64,000 nt of DNA from Paenibacillus farraposensis (GCF_020736845.1 NZ_JAFFQR010000112.1:248001-312000), one strand, 5' to 3'. Shown: positions 53,705 to 62,580, counted from the stretch's first letter. Translations and numbers: made by a program. Notes: a model not told the origin generated them from the sequence alone.

Positions 53705-53990
53705 TTAGCTTATCGCTGTTGTCTCAACTATGACTTTAACGTTCCGAGCAGTTAAATCTTTCATGCCTATAATGGGAGGGCCTACTTCCATGTGCGCCGA
53801 AAGCATCGGCGACCAAGCGTTGCGCTTATTCAATAACTCCGACCAGTTGGTGCAGAGCATCCAGGGGCGAAATATTGTTCAATTCGATGGACAAGGCATT
53901 CTCGCCCAAAAAAGCGCTAAACCCTTTAATTCTATTTCTATTTAGAATAATCTGATCAATGGTATCGTTCAATCTAATAATTATTATCAT
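53705..53990 (-). pseudogene. Probable frameshifted small gene just upstream of glyA
   Basis: Two overlapping minus-strand ORFs of 54 codons (53826-53990, contains IKGFSAFLGENALSIELNN) and 51 codons (53705-53860, contains MEVGPPIIGMKDLTARNVK) could form one protein of about 90 residues if a single frameshift near 53830-53860 is corrected. The second ends 13 bases before glyA. I do not recognise the protein and no ribosome site is visible. Could also be chance. Confidence 0.3.
53975..53986. repeat. AT-only palindrome TAATAATTATTA
   Basis: Twelve-base palindrome in the gap between glyA and the folE2 fragment. It resembles the core of Fur-family operators but is too short and AT-rich to assign. 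Confidence 0.3.
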
Positions 53991-54058
53991 TTCAATAGGA
54001 TTAACCTATGGTTTGAAGAATGTAAAGCTACCCAACCCGGATTTTATAGTAAGCTTTA

Positions 54059-54262
54059 TTAGTAGATATTACGAATAAATCCATGTGCATGATCGGTCTC
54101 AGGCAAATCATCAATCACGGCAAAAAAGCCATCAATCCGCTTGAACCGCACCGCACAATCATGAGGTGTATACGATGCAACCAAGCAAGAACCAAAAGAT
54201 TCTCCCCGCAAAACCGGAACGGCAGCGACGTTTCGGGTTCCCGAAAATAAACCGGCGGACAA
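54059..54262 (-). other. Unassigned 67-codon ORF in island-edge debris
   Basis: Open minus-strand frame (VAAVPVLRGESFGSCLVASY, later FAVIDDLPETDHAHGFI). No recognised family and no clear ribosome site. Head-to-head with the folE2 fragment. Possibly a relic. Confidence 0.25.
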
Positions 54263-54269
54263 GGAACAA

Positions 54270-54458
54270 ATGACCGATTTACAAAATCGCCAGGAAGACT
54301 ATCTTTTTCCCATTGACCATGTCGGTATTTGCAAGGTTCAACACCCGATCCTGGTTTGTTCCAAAATGGAGCCCAAAACCCAAACCAGTGTTGCGACGAT
54401 TACGCTGACTACGAGTTTGCCTCGGGAGACTTTTTCCACTCGTCCTGAAAAATCATAA
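54270..54458 (+). pseudogene. folE2: Truncated folE2 (GTP cyclohydrolase IB) fragment
   Basis: ATG 54270 with AAGGA four bases upstream opens a 62-codon frame. It matches only the N-terminus of FolE2, the metal-flexible GTP cyclohydrolase that starts folate and queuosine synthesis: QNRQEDYLFPIDHVGICKVQ, HPILVCSK, and TSVATITLTTSLPRE. FolE2 is about 300 residues; here the frame leaves the family after about 50 and stops. Active-site residues of the C-terminal part are missing, so it is inactive. It lies between the glyA group and tRNA-Leu. Confidence 0.6.
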
Positions 54459-54565
54459 CTTGCAGCGGATTCGGTTTCACGATCTTCGACACAGTTGTGC
54501 CAGCTTGCTGCTTGCTAACGGTGTTAGTTCAAGTGATGAGCAATACCTCACAAATTCCGAGTATG

Positions 54566-54606
54566 CAAAAAGCTCCTGAACCTCCACCAAAGGAAATTCA
54601 AGAGCT
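54566..54606 (-). terminator. Terminator of tRNA-Leu
   Basis: Minus-strand stem AGCTCTTGAA / TTCAGGAGCT with one G-T pair, then TTTTTGC, 19 bases after the tRNA 3' end. Confidence 0.85.
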
Positions 54607-54611
54607 CGTTC

Positions 54612-54709
<98 letters not shown>

Positions 54710-54854
54710 ATGCTATTATAAACACCGATGTTTTCGATCACCGTAATTAAGATTATATCTCTCATAGACTATAAAATCAAGAAGTTTTTATATTATATTT
54801 TTTATAAATGACCTCTGAAAATATACAAAAAACCTGGATATCAAACACCATATA

Positions 54855-55035
54855 TGGTAAGATGAGCGCATCAGGAAAGGAGGTGCGTCAACATTAGTAA
54901 TCATATGTTGAACGTATCCCTTACCCGGTCCGCTATTCTCTAATTTTCAGAGTTAACGGAGGCGCGGGATACGGATTAAGGCTTTAGCCAAGCGCCACGG
55001 GTAGAAAGACCGTCCACAAGACGGCCTTTTTTTAT
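54855..55035 (+). promoter_or_regulatory. Structured leader with possible leader peptide and intrinsic terminator
   Basis: An extended -10 (TGGTAAGAT, 54855-54863) starts a leader of about 165 bases that ends in a terminator (CCGTC/GACGG stem 55010-55024, then seven T). Inside, AAGGAGG (54877-54883) precedes a short frame. Nine bases on is ATT 54893, with an ATG at 54905, and the frame reads MLNVSLTRSAIL and stops at 54943. Pairings GTATCCC/GGGATAC (54914-54920 with 54966-54972) and GGCGC/GCGCC (54961 with 54992) could form alternative structures. The GNAT gene follows at 55089. Transcription attenuation is inferred; no known riboswitch class was recognised. Confidence 0.5.
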
Positions 55036-55088
55036 TTCAGCATATTAGCTATCGAATAAAGTTACATACTGTGAAAAGAGGCGATACC

Positions 55089-55523
55089 GTGTCTATTAGA
55101 CCAGCGAGTGTAGAAGAATTCAAGGAGTTGGCAGCCATCTGGCTGGAAGCCTCCATAGAAGCCCATCATTTTATTGCTCCTTCATATTGGACATCACAAG
55201 TTACCGCAATGGAGAACAAGTACCTTCCCCTCGCTCAAACCTACGTTATTATGCAGGATGAACATACTATTGGCGGCTTCGTTTCCATGATCGATGGATA
55301 CTTGGCGGCTCTGTTTATACGTGCTGGCGCTCAGGGGAAGGGATATGGCAAGCTGCTGTTGGATTGGGTCAAACAGCAACATGCTGAGATTCAATTGAAG
55401 GTATATCAGTCGAACACGAAAGCATTTAACTTTTATACTAAAAACGGCTTTATCATTCAAGAGGAAGCTATGGATTCCGAAACTGGCGAAAAAGAGTTTA
55501 TCATGGTTTGGACAAGACAGTAA
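55089..55523 (+). CDS. GNAT family N-acetyltransferase
   Basis: A 144-residue acetyltransferase of the YjaB/PhnO-like branch. Acetyl-CoA motif A is FIRAGAQGKGYGKLLLDWV near residue 83 and motif B is KVYQSNTKAFNFYTKNGFI near 112; an N-terminal IRPASVEEFKELAAIWLEAS completes the fold. I start at GTG 55089 with GAGGCGATACC upstream; a GTG six codons earlier is possible. It follows the structured leader with terminator. Substrate unknown; an attenuated GNAT gene is compatible with drug or peptide acetylation, but this is inference. Confidence 0.88.
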   Translation: MSIRPASVEEFKELAAIWLEASIEAHHFIAPSYWTSQVTAMENKYLPLAQTYVIMQDEHTIGGFVSMIDGYLAALFIRAGAQGKGYGKLLLDWVKQQHAEIQLKVYQSNTKAFNFYTKNGFIIQEEAMDSETGEKEFIMVWTRQ

Positions 55524-55627
55524 CATAATGAAGCACCTTCAGCCCAATAAAGTAAAAGACTGTGCTTCCGTAGGAATACGGTATAAGCAGAGTCCTTTCT
55601 TATATAACTGATGATATATTCTCTCAT

Positions 55628-56137
55628 TTAAGCTCTAAGCCCGTATACCTCAGTATATAAAAGCTGTTTGTACGGAGCAAATTCCTGTTCTGACAGCTCA
55701 ACTGGGTAACTCATGATTTGCAGCCTCAAGTCAGCCTGTCCTTGTCTTAAAGGAGGCTGTACATATTCAAACTGATTCAGATGAAACCCCAAACGCTCAT
55801 AAAACCGGATTCTTCGCCGAGTCCATTCATCCACTGGCGGCTCAACCTCCAGTACGACCGGGGTATCAGACTCTGAGATGAACCTGCTCATGAGCTTTTT
55901 ACCCCGTCCGCCACCACGTATACTCGAGTCCACCGCAATATGCTCTACAAACCGAAAATGCATAAAATCCCAGCCTGCCAAAAATGCGACTATATGGCCT
56001 TGTTCATTCTTTTCAGTAATGAGGCGATAGCTGGGACGTTTCAATAAAGCTTTTTGTGAATCAAACGTCCTGCATTCTGATGCTGGAAAAGAAGCTTCCA
56101 TGATCGCATATATTTTAGAGAAATCGTGTTCATTCAT
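55628..56137 (-). CDS. GNAT family N-acetyltransferase
   Basis: A 169-residue GNAT protein. Motif A is VEHIAVDSSIRGGGRGKKLM near residue 70 with the pyrophosphate loop RGGGRGK; RRRIRFYERLGFHLNQF near 115 is motif B. A C-terminal extension after PPLRQGQADLRLQIMSYPV is family-typical for the YjdJ/YitI-like group. Start ATG 56137 is eight bases after GGAG; the frame opens 13 codons earlier. Upstream on the same strand is the hypothetical gene ending at 56215. Substrate unknown. Confidence 0.87.
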   Translation of the reverse strand: MNEHDFSKIYAIMEASFPASECRTFDSQKALLKRPSYRLITEKNEQGHIVAFLAGWDFMHFRFVEHIAVDSSIRGGGRGKKLMSRFISESDTPVVLEVEPPVDEWTRRRIRFYERLGFHLNQFEYVQPPLRQGQADLRLQIMSYPVELSEQEFAPYKQLLYTEVYGLRA

Positions 56138-56214
56138 TTTATGATCTCCAGGACTCCTTTCGCCTAATTCCTCCAATAGTACAGGCTATGTCCTGTTGCG
56201 GGGAATCTAACTTT

Positions 56215-56730
56215 TTAGACTTTGTTCAATTCCACAAGCGTCAGCAAAATATGTTCCAGCAGTTCTGGAATATCCTCCATCTGATCTTCGTTAATTTGCC
56301 TGGAAAACCGGAGTTCAACCCTGTTATGATATGTAGATGCCTTCCCTCCATAAATTAGACTAAGTGTTTGTACTGGCCGAAGATCAGGCTTCCAAATTTG
56401 GATCAGTATATCTTCAATCCGGCTGCATTGCGTCTCAATCTCATGAATCTCCATTTCAAAACGCAGCAGCAATCTACATCCCGGAATCTGATCTTCCAAT
56501 TCCAAAATCTCTGCTGCCAAATTGCTTAAATCTGCTTTTAAGCGAACTTCTGCCGTCACACCCGGGTGTCCTTTTAGTCTGAACTGTACGCCAAATTCAC
56601 GCGACATCACCGACATTTCTAATCTATCAATCCGCTGCGTAATTTCAATGCGGGAATCCAGATTATCTAGGTCGTAAACCTCATTTTCCATCGCCACTTT
56701 TAAATTATCAAACACCGTCGGATCGAACAT
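56215..56730 (-). CDS. Hypothetical protein
   Basis: Not recognised. A 171-residue acidic cytosolic protein with an N-terminal MFDPTVFDNLKVAMENEVYD, a central beta-rich part (FGVQFRLKGHPGVTAEVRLK) and a helical C-terminus (IPELLEHILLTLVELNKV). No signal or membrane segment. AGAGGTG precedes ATG 56730. It lies 77 bases upstream of the second GNAT gene on the same strand and may be co-transcribed. No function proposed. Confidence 0.8.
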   Translation of the reverse strand: MFDPTVFDNLKVAMENEVYDLDNLDSRIEITQRIDRLEMSVMSREFGVQFRLKGHPGVTAEVRLKADLSNLAAEILELEDQIPGCRLLLRFEMEIHEIETQCSRIEDILIQIWKPDLRPVQTLSLIYGGKASTYHNRVELRFSRQINEDQMEDIPELLEHILLTLVELNKV

Positions 56731-56862
56731 GGTTCATTCACCTCTTCCTATCGCCCTGTTTCATTTATCCAATCTGCATTAATCGTTTTCCAATTAAATA
56801 AGTATATCATACGTTATATGTATCCAAAAAAATTCAGGCAATTTCCCGATAGAAGGGGTGTA

Positions 56863-56896
56863 CAAAAACCGCGCCCATCTCCAGGGCGCGGCTTTT
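56863..56896 (-). terminator. Terminator of the carboxyspermidine operon
   Basis: Stem CCGCGCCC / GGGCGCGG followed on the minus strand by TTTTTGTAC. Confidence 0.9.
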
Positions 56897-56950
56897 GGTA
56901 GTTCAGTTATTTCATTCATTTGGCTCAGTTTGTTTCACAACGTCTAGATT

Positions 56951-58090
56951 CTACGACAAACGTGAGCTAAAGTCCTCGTAAGAGAACTGACGGATCACCT
57001 TAATGCCTTCTTCGTCGTTATAGCTGGCGATGGCTGGCAGGTTGACACCGTTAAACATGTGGTTTTTGACCATGGTGTAATGGGCCATGTCACAGAATAC
57101 AAGCTTGTCTCCCGGCTTCAATGGCTCTTTAAAAGAATAGTCCCCAATGATATCTCCGGCCAGGCAAGTAAGCCCGCCGAGTCTGTAAGTGTGTGCATAT
57201 TCACCTGGCTTACCTGCATCAATGATATTCGGGCGGTAAGGCATAGCCAGCACATCAGGCATATGACATTCAGCCGAAGTATCCAGAATGGCAATATCCA
57301 TTCCATTTTTCATCGTATCCAGGACAGTAGCAACCAGATATCCGGTATTCAGAGCGATAGCTTCACCTGGCTCCAGATAAACTTGCACACCATATTTATC
57401 CTGAAAATATTGAATACAGCGAACCAGGGTGTCCAGATCATAGTCTTCTCTGGTAATATGATGACCACCGCCGAAATTGAGCCATTTCATTTGCTTAATG
57501 TATGGCCCGAATTTCTCATCCACGACTTTAATGGTGCGCTCCAGCGTATCTGAATTCTGCTCACACATCGTGTGAAAATGAATACCGTCTACTCCGTCCA
57601 GCTCCTCAGGCTTAAAGTTAGCCAGGGTTACACCCATTCTGGAGTTGTTGAAGCAAGGATCATACAACGAAGTTTCGATTTCCGAATATTCCGGATTAAC
57701 CCGAATTCCGATGTCGATTTTTTTGGAAGTTACGCCTTGCACTCTGCCTTTGAAGCGTCTCAGTTGATCAAAGGAATTGAAGACGATATGGTCCACATAC
57801 TCCAGCAGCTCATCAAATTCACTGTCCACATAAGCAGGTGCGTATACGTGCACCTCCTTGTTCATTTTTTCGCGACCGAGTCTTGCCTCGAACAATGAAC
57901 TGGAGGTTACGCCTTTTAAGTATTTTCCAACCAGAGGAAAGGTCGAAAACATCGAAAATCCCTTAAGAGCGAGCAGTATATTGCAGCCTGTTCGCTCTTG
58001 AACGGAATTTAGAATCTCAAGGTTTTTGACAAGAAGTCTTTCGTCAACAAGGTAGCAAGGTGATGGAAGTCCGGTTATATCAATATTCAT
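56951..58090 (-). CDS. nspC: Carboxynorspermidine/carboxyspermidine decarboxylase
   Basis: PLP enzyme of the alanine-racemase fold that decarboxylates carboxynorspermidine or carboxyspermidine to norspermidine or spermidine. 379 residues. PLP lysine in LLALKGFSMF near residue 41, then FGGGHHITREDYD, LEPGEAIAL, DTSAECHMPDVL (active-site Cys) and FCDMAHYTMVKN near the C-terminus. ATG 58090 follows GAGGGG, ten bases after the stop of the synthase gene. Second gene of a two-gene polyamine operon with terminator at 56863. In bacilli lacking SpeE this route makes spermidine, so that product is likely. Confidence 0.95.
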   Translation of the reverse strand: MNIDITGLPSPCYLVDERLLVKNLEILNSVQERTGCNILLALKGFSMFSTFPLVGKYLKGVTSSSLFEARLGREKMNKEVHVYAPAYVDSEFDELLEYVDHIVFNSFDQLRRFKGRVQGVTSKKIDIGIRVNPEYSEIETSLYDPCFNNSRMGVTLANFKPEELDGVDGIHFHTMCEQNSDTLERTIKVVDEKFGPYIKQMKWLNFGGGHHITREDYDLDTLVRCIQYFQDKYGVQVYLEPGEAIALNTGYLVATVLDTMKNGMDIAILDTSAECHMPDVLAMPYRPNIIDAGKPGEYAHTYRLGGLTCLAGDIIGDYSFKEPLKPGDKLVFCDMAHYTMVKNHMFNGVNLPAIASYNDEEGIKVIRQFSYEDFSSRLS

Positions 58091-58100
58091 CGCAGACCCC

Positions 58101-59300
58101 TCAATCAAGCAGCGTTGGCGTAAAGTTCTCTTGCCATGGCAATCCGTGTTTATTCAGTGCTTCCATGAATGGATCTGGATCAAATTCCTCAACATTGTAA
58201 ACGCCTGGTTTTTTCCAAATGCCTTTAATAATAAGCATAGCGCCGATCATGGCAGGAACACCTGTCGTGTAGGAAATGGCTTGGGAGCCAACCTCTGCAA
58301 AACATTCCTCGTGATCACAAACATTGTAAACATAATATGTTTTTGGCTTTCCATCTTTGATGCCCTGGATGATGCAACCAATGTTTGTTTTGCCTTTCGT
58401 TCTTGGTCCCAGCGAAGCCGGGTCCGGCAAAATAGCTTTCAGGAATTGCAGTGGAATAATTTGTTGTCCTTCATACTCAATAGGCTCAATGGAAGTCATG
58501 CCTACGTTTTGAAGTACGTTCAAATGATTCAGATAATTGTCCGAGAACGTCATCCAGAAGCGGATTTTTTTCACGCCTTTAATGTTCACTGCAAGAGATT
58601 CCAGTTCTTCATGGTACAAAAGATATATGTTTTTCGGTCCAATTTCAGGAAGGTCATATACCTTTTTCTCAGAAAGCGGCTCAGTTTCAATCCACTCTCC
58701 ATTTTCAAAGTAACGGCCCTTCGCCGTAATTTCGCGAATATTGATTTCCGGATTAAAATTAGTTGCAAAAGGATATCCGTGGTCCCCTGCATTCGCATCC
58801 ACAATATCAATCGTATGAATTTCATCAAAATAGTGCTTTTGGGCATAAGCCGTAAATACTCCAGTTACGCCTGGATCAAAACCGCTGCCCAGCAGAGCTG
58901 TAATTCCCGCTTTTTCGAATCTTTCTTTGTAGGCCCATTGCCAGCTGTATTCGAACTTCGGCGTATCCGGCGGTTCATAGTTCGCCGTATCAACGTAATG
59001 AACACCTGTCTCAAGGCAAGCATCCATTATCGTCAAATCCTGATAAGGGAGAGCCACATTGATAACTACATCCGGTTGAAAGCTTCGAATCAAGTCAATG
59101 ACCATGTCGGTGTTGTCAGCATCTAGCTGAGCCGTTTGTATCTTCGTACGGCCTCCACCCAGCTTCTCTTTAAGCGCATCGCATTTCTCAACAGTTCTGC
59201 TTGCGATACAAATTTCTTCAAATACATCTGGGTTTTGGCAACATTTATGCACCACAACGCTGGCCACGCCACCGGCGCCAATAATCAATGCTTTTCCCAA
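58101..59300 (-). CDS. Carboxynorspermidine/carboxyspermidine synthase (saccharopine dehydrogenase fold)
   Basis: NADPH-dependent enzyme that condenses aspartate semialdehyde with diaminopropane or putrescine and reduces the imine. 399 residues. N-terminal Rossmann motif LIIGAGGVASVVVHKC, then VINVALPYQDLTIMDACL, the central GSGFDPGVTGVFTAY, and a C-terminal domain with HEECFAEVGSQAISYTTG. The start is TTG 59300, nine bases after GGAGG. First gene of the unit with nspC. Called CANSDH or CASDH; which amine it uses cannot be read from sequence. Confidence 0.94.
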   Translation of the reverse strand: MGKALIIGAGGVASVVVHKCCQNPDVFEEICIASRTVEKCDALKEKLGGGRTKIQTAQLDADNTDMVIDLIRSFQPDVVINVALPYQDLTIMDACLETGVHYVDTANYEPPDTPKFEYSWQWAYKERFEKAGITALLGSGFDPGVTGVFTAYAQKHYFDEIHTIDIVDANAGDHGYPFATNFNPEINIREITAKGRYFENGEWIETEPLSEKKVYDLPEIGPKNIYLLYHEELESLAVNIKGVKKIRFWMTFSDNYLNHLNVLQNVGMTSIEPIEYEGQQIIPLQFLKAILPDPASLGPRTKGKTNIGCIIQGIKDGKPKTYYVYNVCDHEECFAEVGSQAISYTTGVPAMIGAMLIIKGIWKKPGVYNVEEFDPDPFMEALNKHGLPWQENFTPTLLD

Positions 59301-59510
59301 AATAAATAACCTCCTTATTCCATACGCTAATCGCTAATCAATCTTGCAAACAAAATGATTATAAAGACATCCTACCAAATAATCAAGAAAAACGATAATT
59401 TGCTGTGTCAAAATTCACAGCAGCATGTCACAAAAATTTTACAAATCCCAAAATCAGGTTAACATTGTACTGAATGCAGCAAGTAGTGTCCCCAGTGTTT
59501 TCATCATGAG

Positions 59511-59541
59511 TAAAGCCGCTCCCGATATGGGAACGGCTTTA
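59511..59541 (-). terminator. Probable terminator of htpG
   Basis: Stem TAAAGCCG / CGGCTTTA with inner CCC/GGG pairing; short T run after it on the minus strand, just past the htpG stop. Confidence 0.6.
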
Positions 59542-59557
59542 TTCATGGGAAAATGGG

Positions 59558-61438
59558 CTAAACCATGATTTTGCAAATATCGTTCGTGAATTCAACCGGA
59601 TCTTGCAGCGGCAAGCCCTCGATCAGCAAAGCCTGATTATACAGCAAAGCCGTATAGAGATTGGCCTTCTCCTTGTCATTGGCAAAAGCCTCTTTCAAAG
59701 AGTTAAACACCGCATGGTTTACGTTGATTTCCAGCACTTTATTTGCTTTGACATCAGCGTTATTCGGCATGGCGTTCAAGATTTTTTCCATCTCAATCGT
59801 CAATTCACCGTCTGCGGACAGACATACAGGATGCGTCTTCAAGCGCTTGGAGGCTTTGACACTGGTTACCTTGCCTTCCAGCAAGCCCTTCATGTATTCG
59901 AACAGCTCTTTATGGTCGTTTTGCTCCGCTTCGGTTTCTTTCTCATTTTCGTCAGCTTCAATTCCCAAATCACCGCTCGATACGGACTTGAATTCCTTCT
60001 CTTTGTAGTTTAAGAGCATTTTAATAGCGAACTCATCAATGTCATCGGTGAAGTACAAAATTTCGTAGCCTTTGTCAGCCACCAGCTCGGTCTGCGGCAG
60101 CTTTTCAATACGCTCGTTGGACTCTCCGGAAGCATAATAAATATACTTCTGCTCCTCAGGCATACGAGCTACATATTCGTCCAGCGTAACCTGTTTTTTC
60201 TCTGTGGAAGAGTAGAACATAAGCAGGTCTTGAAGCGTTTCCTTATGGCGGCCATAATCATTATAGATACCAAATTTCAATTGTCTGCCAAAGGATTTAT
60301 AAAATTGATCATACTTTTCCCGGTCATTTTTGAGCAGGGTCAACAGCTGGCCTTTAATTTTGCTTTCGATATTTTTGGCAATCAGCTTCAGCTGTCGATC
60401 ATGCTGCAACATTTCTCTGGAAATGTTGAGCGACAGGCTTTCGGAGTCTACCATACCTTTAACAAAGCTAAAATAATCCGGCAACAGATCAGGACATTTT
60501 TCCATAATCAGCACGCCGTTGGCATATAGCTCCAGACCTTTTTCATACTCCTTGGAGTAGTAGTCAAAAGGGATATTTTCAGGAATAAACAAAATAGCCT
60601 GGTACACTACCGCGCCGTCCGCACTAACATGGATATGCTGGAGCGGCTTGTCATAGCCATAGCGTTTTTCCGCGTAGAAGTTGTGATAGTCCTCGTCGGT
60701 CAGCTCGCTTTTGTTCTTTCTCCAGATGGGAACCATGCTGTTAATACGCTGTTCCTCTTCGTAATCCTCGTACTCGTTATCACTGCCTTCTTTCAAACGT
60801 TTGCCTGTAATATCCATTTTGATCGGATAGCGGATAAAATCAGAGTATTTTTTAATCAGTGCCTTCAAACGATACTCGTCCAAATATTCGTCATAGGACT
60901 CATCTTCCGTGTTGGCCTTGACTTTCAGAACAATCTCGGTACCGACCTCGTCCTTCTCAGCCGGCTCAATCGTATATCCGTCTGCACCTGTGGATTCCCA
61001 TTTATAAGCCGCATCGCTGCCCAAGGCTTTGGTAGTCACTGTAACAACATCCGCCACCATGAAAGCCGAATAGAAGCCGACACCGAATTGGCCGATGATA
61101 TCATGACCATCCTTGGATTCATTTTCATTTTTGAATGCCAGTGAGCCGCTTTTAGCAATGACGCCCAGGTTGTTTTCCAGCTCTTCCTGGGTCATCCCAA
61201 TCCCGGTATCACGCAGCGTTAGCGTTCTGTTTTCCTTATCAGCAGTGACTTTGATATAGTAATTTTCTTTGTCAAAGACCAGTTGATCATCTGTCAGTGC
61301 TTTGTAATAAATTTTGTCAATCGCATCGCTTGCATTGGAGATCAGCTCTCTTAAGAAAATTTCCTTTTGCGTATAAATCGAGTTAATCATCATTTCGAGC
61401 AGACGCTTGGACTCAGCCTGAAACTGTTTTTTCTCCAT
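59558..61438 (-). CDS. htpG: Hsp90-family chaperone HtpG
   Basis: Cytosolic ATP-dependent chaperone. 626 residues. The GHKL ATPase domain (about 1-220) has FLRELISNASDAIDKI (Mg-binding Asn), LRDTGIGMTQEEL and GQFGVGFYSAFMVAD. The middle domain has FIPENIPFDYYS and NISREMLQHDRQL, and the C-terminal dimerisation domain is complete. ATG 61438 follows AAAGGAGATACC; the frame opens 18 codons earlier without a site. A SigA promoter and a CIRCE operator lie upstream, implying HrcA control, unlike htpG of B. subtilis. Monocistronic. Confidence 0.96.
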   Translation of the reverse strand: MEKKQFQAESKRLLEMMINSIYTQKEIFLRELISNASDAIDKIYYKALTDDQLVFDKENYYIKVTADKENRTLTLRDTGIGMTQEELENNLGVIAKSGSLAFKNENESKDGHDIIGQFGVGFYSAFMVADVVTVTTKALGSDAAYKWESTGADGYTIEPAEKDEVGTEIVLKVKANTEDESYDEYLDEYRLKALIKKYSDFIRYPIKMDITGKRLKEGSDNEYEDYEEEQRINSMVPIWRKNKSELTDEDYHNFYAEKRYGYDKPLQHIHVSADGAVVYQAILFIPENIPFDYYSKEYEKGLELYANGVLIMEKCPDLLPDYFSFVKGMVDSESLSLNISREMLQHDRQLKLIAKNIESKIKGQLLTLLKNDREKYDQFYKSFGRQLKFGIYNDYGRHKETLQDLLMFYSSTEKKQVTLDEYVARMPEEQKYIYYASGESNERIEKLPQTELVADKGYEILYFTDDIDEFAIKMLLNYKEKEFKSVSSGDLGIEADENEKETEAEQNDHKELFEYMKGLLEGKVTSVKASKRLKTHPVCLSADGELTIEMEKILNAMPNNADVKANKVLEINVNHAVFNSLKEAFANDKEKANLYTALLYNQALLIEGLPLQDPVEFTNDICKIMV

Positions 61439-61510
61439 TCTGGTATCTCCTTTCAGATTCGAACCTATGTAAGGCCAGCGGGTATGAGTCATGCAAACGA
61501 TTCAGTTTTG

Positions 61511-61537
61511 TTAGCACTCCCATCATTCGAGTGCCAG
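61511..61537 (-). promoter_or_regulatory. CIRCE operator (HrcA site) upstream of htpG
   Basis: TTAGCACTC-N9-GAGTGCCAG differs from the consensus TTAGCACTC-N9-GAGTGCTAA at two positions. It lies in the initially transcribed region of the htpG promoter. Confidence 0.9.
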
Positions 61538-61547
61538 CCTACCTTTT

Positions 61548-61576
61548 TTTATAACATTCCTCATTTTTTATGTCAA
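61548..61576 (-). promoter_or_regulatory. SigA promoter of htpG
   Basis: Minus strand: TTGACA (61576-61571), 17-base spacer, TATAAA (61553-61548). Near-consensus; start of transcription about 61541, just before CIRCE. Confidence 0.9.
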
Positions 61577-61619
61577 TATCATAGTTATACGTGCAGTAGA
61601 ATTCCATTTAGTAGAGATA

Positions 61620-62243
61620 CTAGTGCTTAATTTGCTTAAACATGACGTTAAACATTTCAACTGAGGATGGAAACAATCCTTGCACATGGGGAATCAGTTT
61701 TTTTCTATCCCGCAGCTCGTTTTCATCCAAATGCCGCAAATCCTCATGAAAGAACCAAACAATAGGATAATCGCCGTCCTTATGTCTGCTGCCAGCATTC
61801 AAGCAAACGGGGCCCTGATCGTCCTCTGCAATCGCAAATGGAATATAGCCTGCTGACAGCAAGGGCGACCATTGATGGATCAAATCATAAAACGCCTTTA
61901 AGCCTTGACCTACAGGCAGGCGTGGAAATTCTACAAAAGTACAGTCACTCCAGTATACTCCCGGAATAGATTCGTTATCGAATTGTAAAGCTACATAATG
62001 ATAGGACATGATAAAGCTTTTCAGCAAAGAAGGCAGTTCAATATGGAAGGTTTCCTCCAGTTCCCGGACCTCCTGCTCTGTAATCTGCGAAGGGAGAGGC
62101 TTCCACTTGATCCAGCCTTCCTTATCAACAACCCCGTCTCGCATTTCGAAGGGGACATTTTCCACCACATCCATAAACAAAGCTTCATCCATCTGTGCAA
62201 ATAACTCCTTCATGGATGAGCGCATATCCGCTTTCCTGTCCAT
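61620..62243 (-). CDS. SMI1/KNR4 (SUKH) family protein
   Basis: A 207-residue protein with a SMI1/KNR4 domain: ITEQEVRELEETFHIELP and LLKSFIMSYHYV near residues 55-85, PFAIAEDDQGPVCLNAG near 140, and IVWFFHEDLRHL near 165. SUKH proteins often serve as immunity proteins to contact-dependent toxins, but no toxin gene is adjacent, and many stand alone in Paenibacillus. AAAGAGGTG precedes ATG 62243. It lies upstream of htpG on the same strand, separated by the htpG promoter. Confidence 0.87.
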   Translation of the reverse strand: MDRKADMRSSMKELFAQMDEALFMDVVENVPFEMRDGVVDKEGWIKWKPLPSQITEQEVRELEETFHIELPSLLKSFIMSYHYVALQFDNESIPGVYWSDCTFVEFPRLPVGQGLKAFYDLIHQWSPLLSAGYIPFAIAEDDQGPVCLNAGSRHKDGDYPIVWFFHEDLRHLDENELRDRKKLIPHVQGLFPSSVEMFNVMFKQIKH

Positions 62244-62580
62244 GTGCCTGCACCTCTTTCCTCTTTATTAGCACGATGACGATGTGCTGTTATGCTGCAT
62301 GTGTTTTTAAATTCAGCTTATCAGAATTTGCTTTTATCATCATTTGCGGAATATAAGTATTATATCTGCGGCATATCCTTTTCCTTTCTGTTGCCACTTT
62401 GGCGGCCGCTTTCTGTTTCAACCCATTCATTCTGCTCATTTTACTTTCCCCATCCAGCTTATGTATCTAGCTTAACCTCTTCATAATCCAGGTAAGTATA
62501 CATTTGCAACTCATCAAACCCGATATAAGTACAAGCACCTCGTAAAGTATCAAGAACTACATAAGGAGATTGATTCATTC
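62244..62580. other. Intergenic region with no recognised gene
   Basis: Divergent promoter region between the SMI1/KNR4 gene and the glycosidase-like gene. GGAG occurs about 12 bases before the latter's ATG. No operator, RNA or ORF was recognised. Confidence 0.5.

Noticed and set aside
58131..59126. Open plus-strand frame of 331 codons
   Set aside because: It lies opposite the carboxyspermidine synthase gene, has no recognisable domain or ribosome site, and is rich in the residues expected of an antisense shadow.
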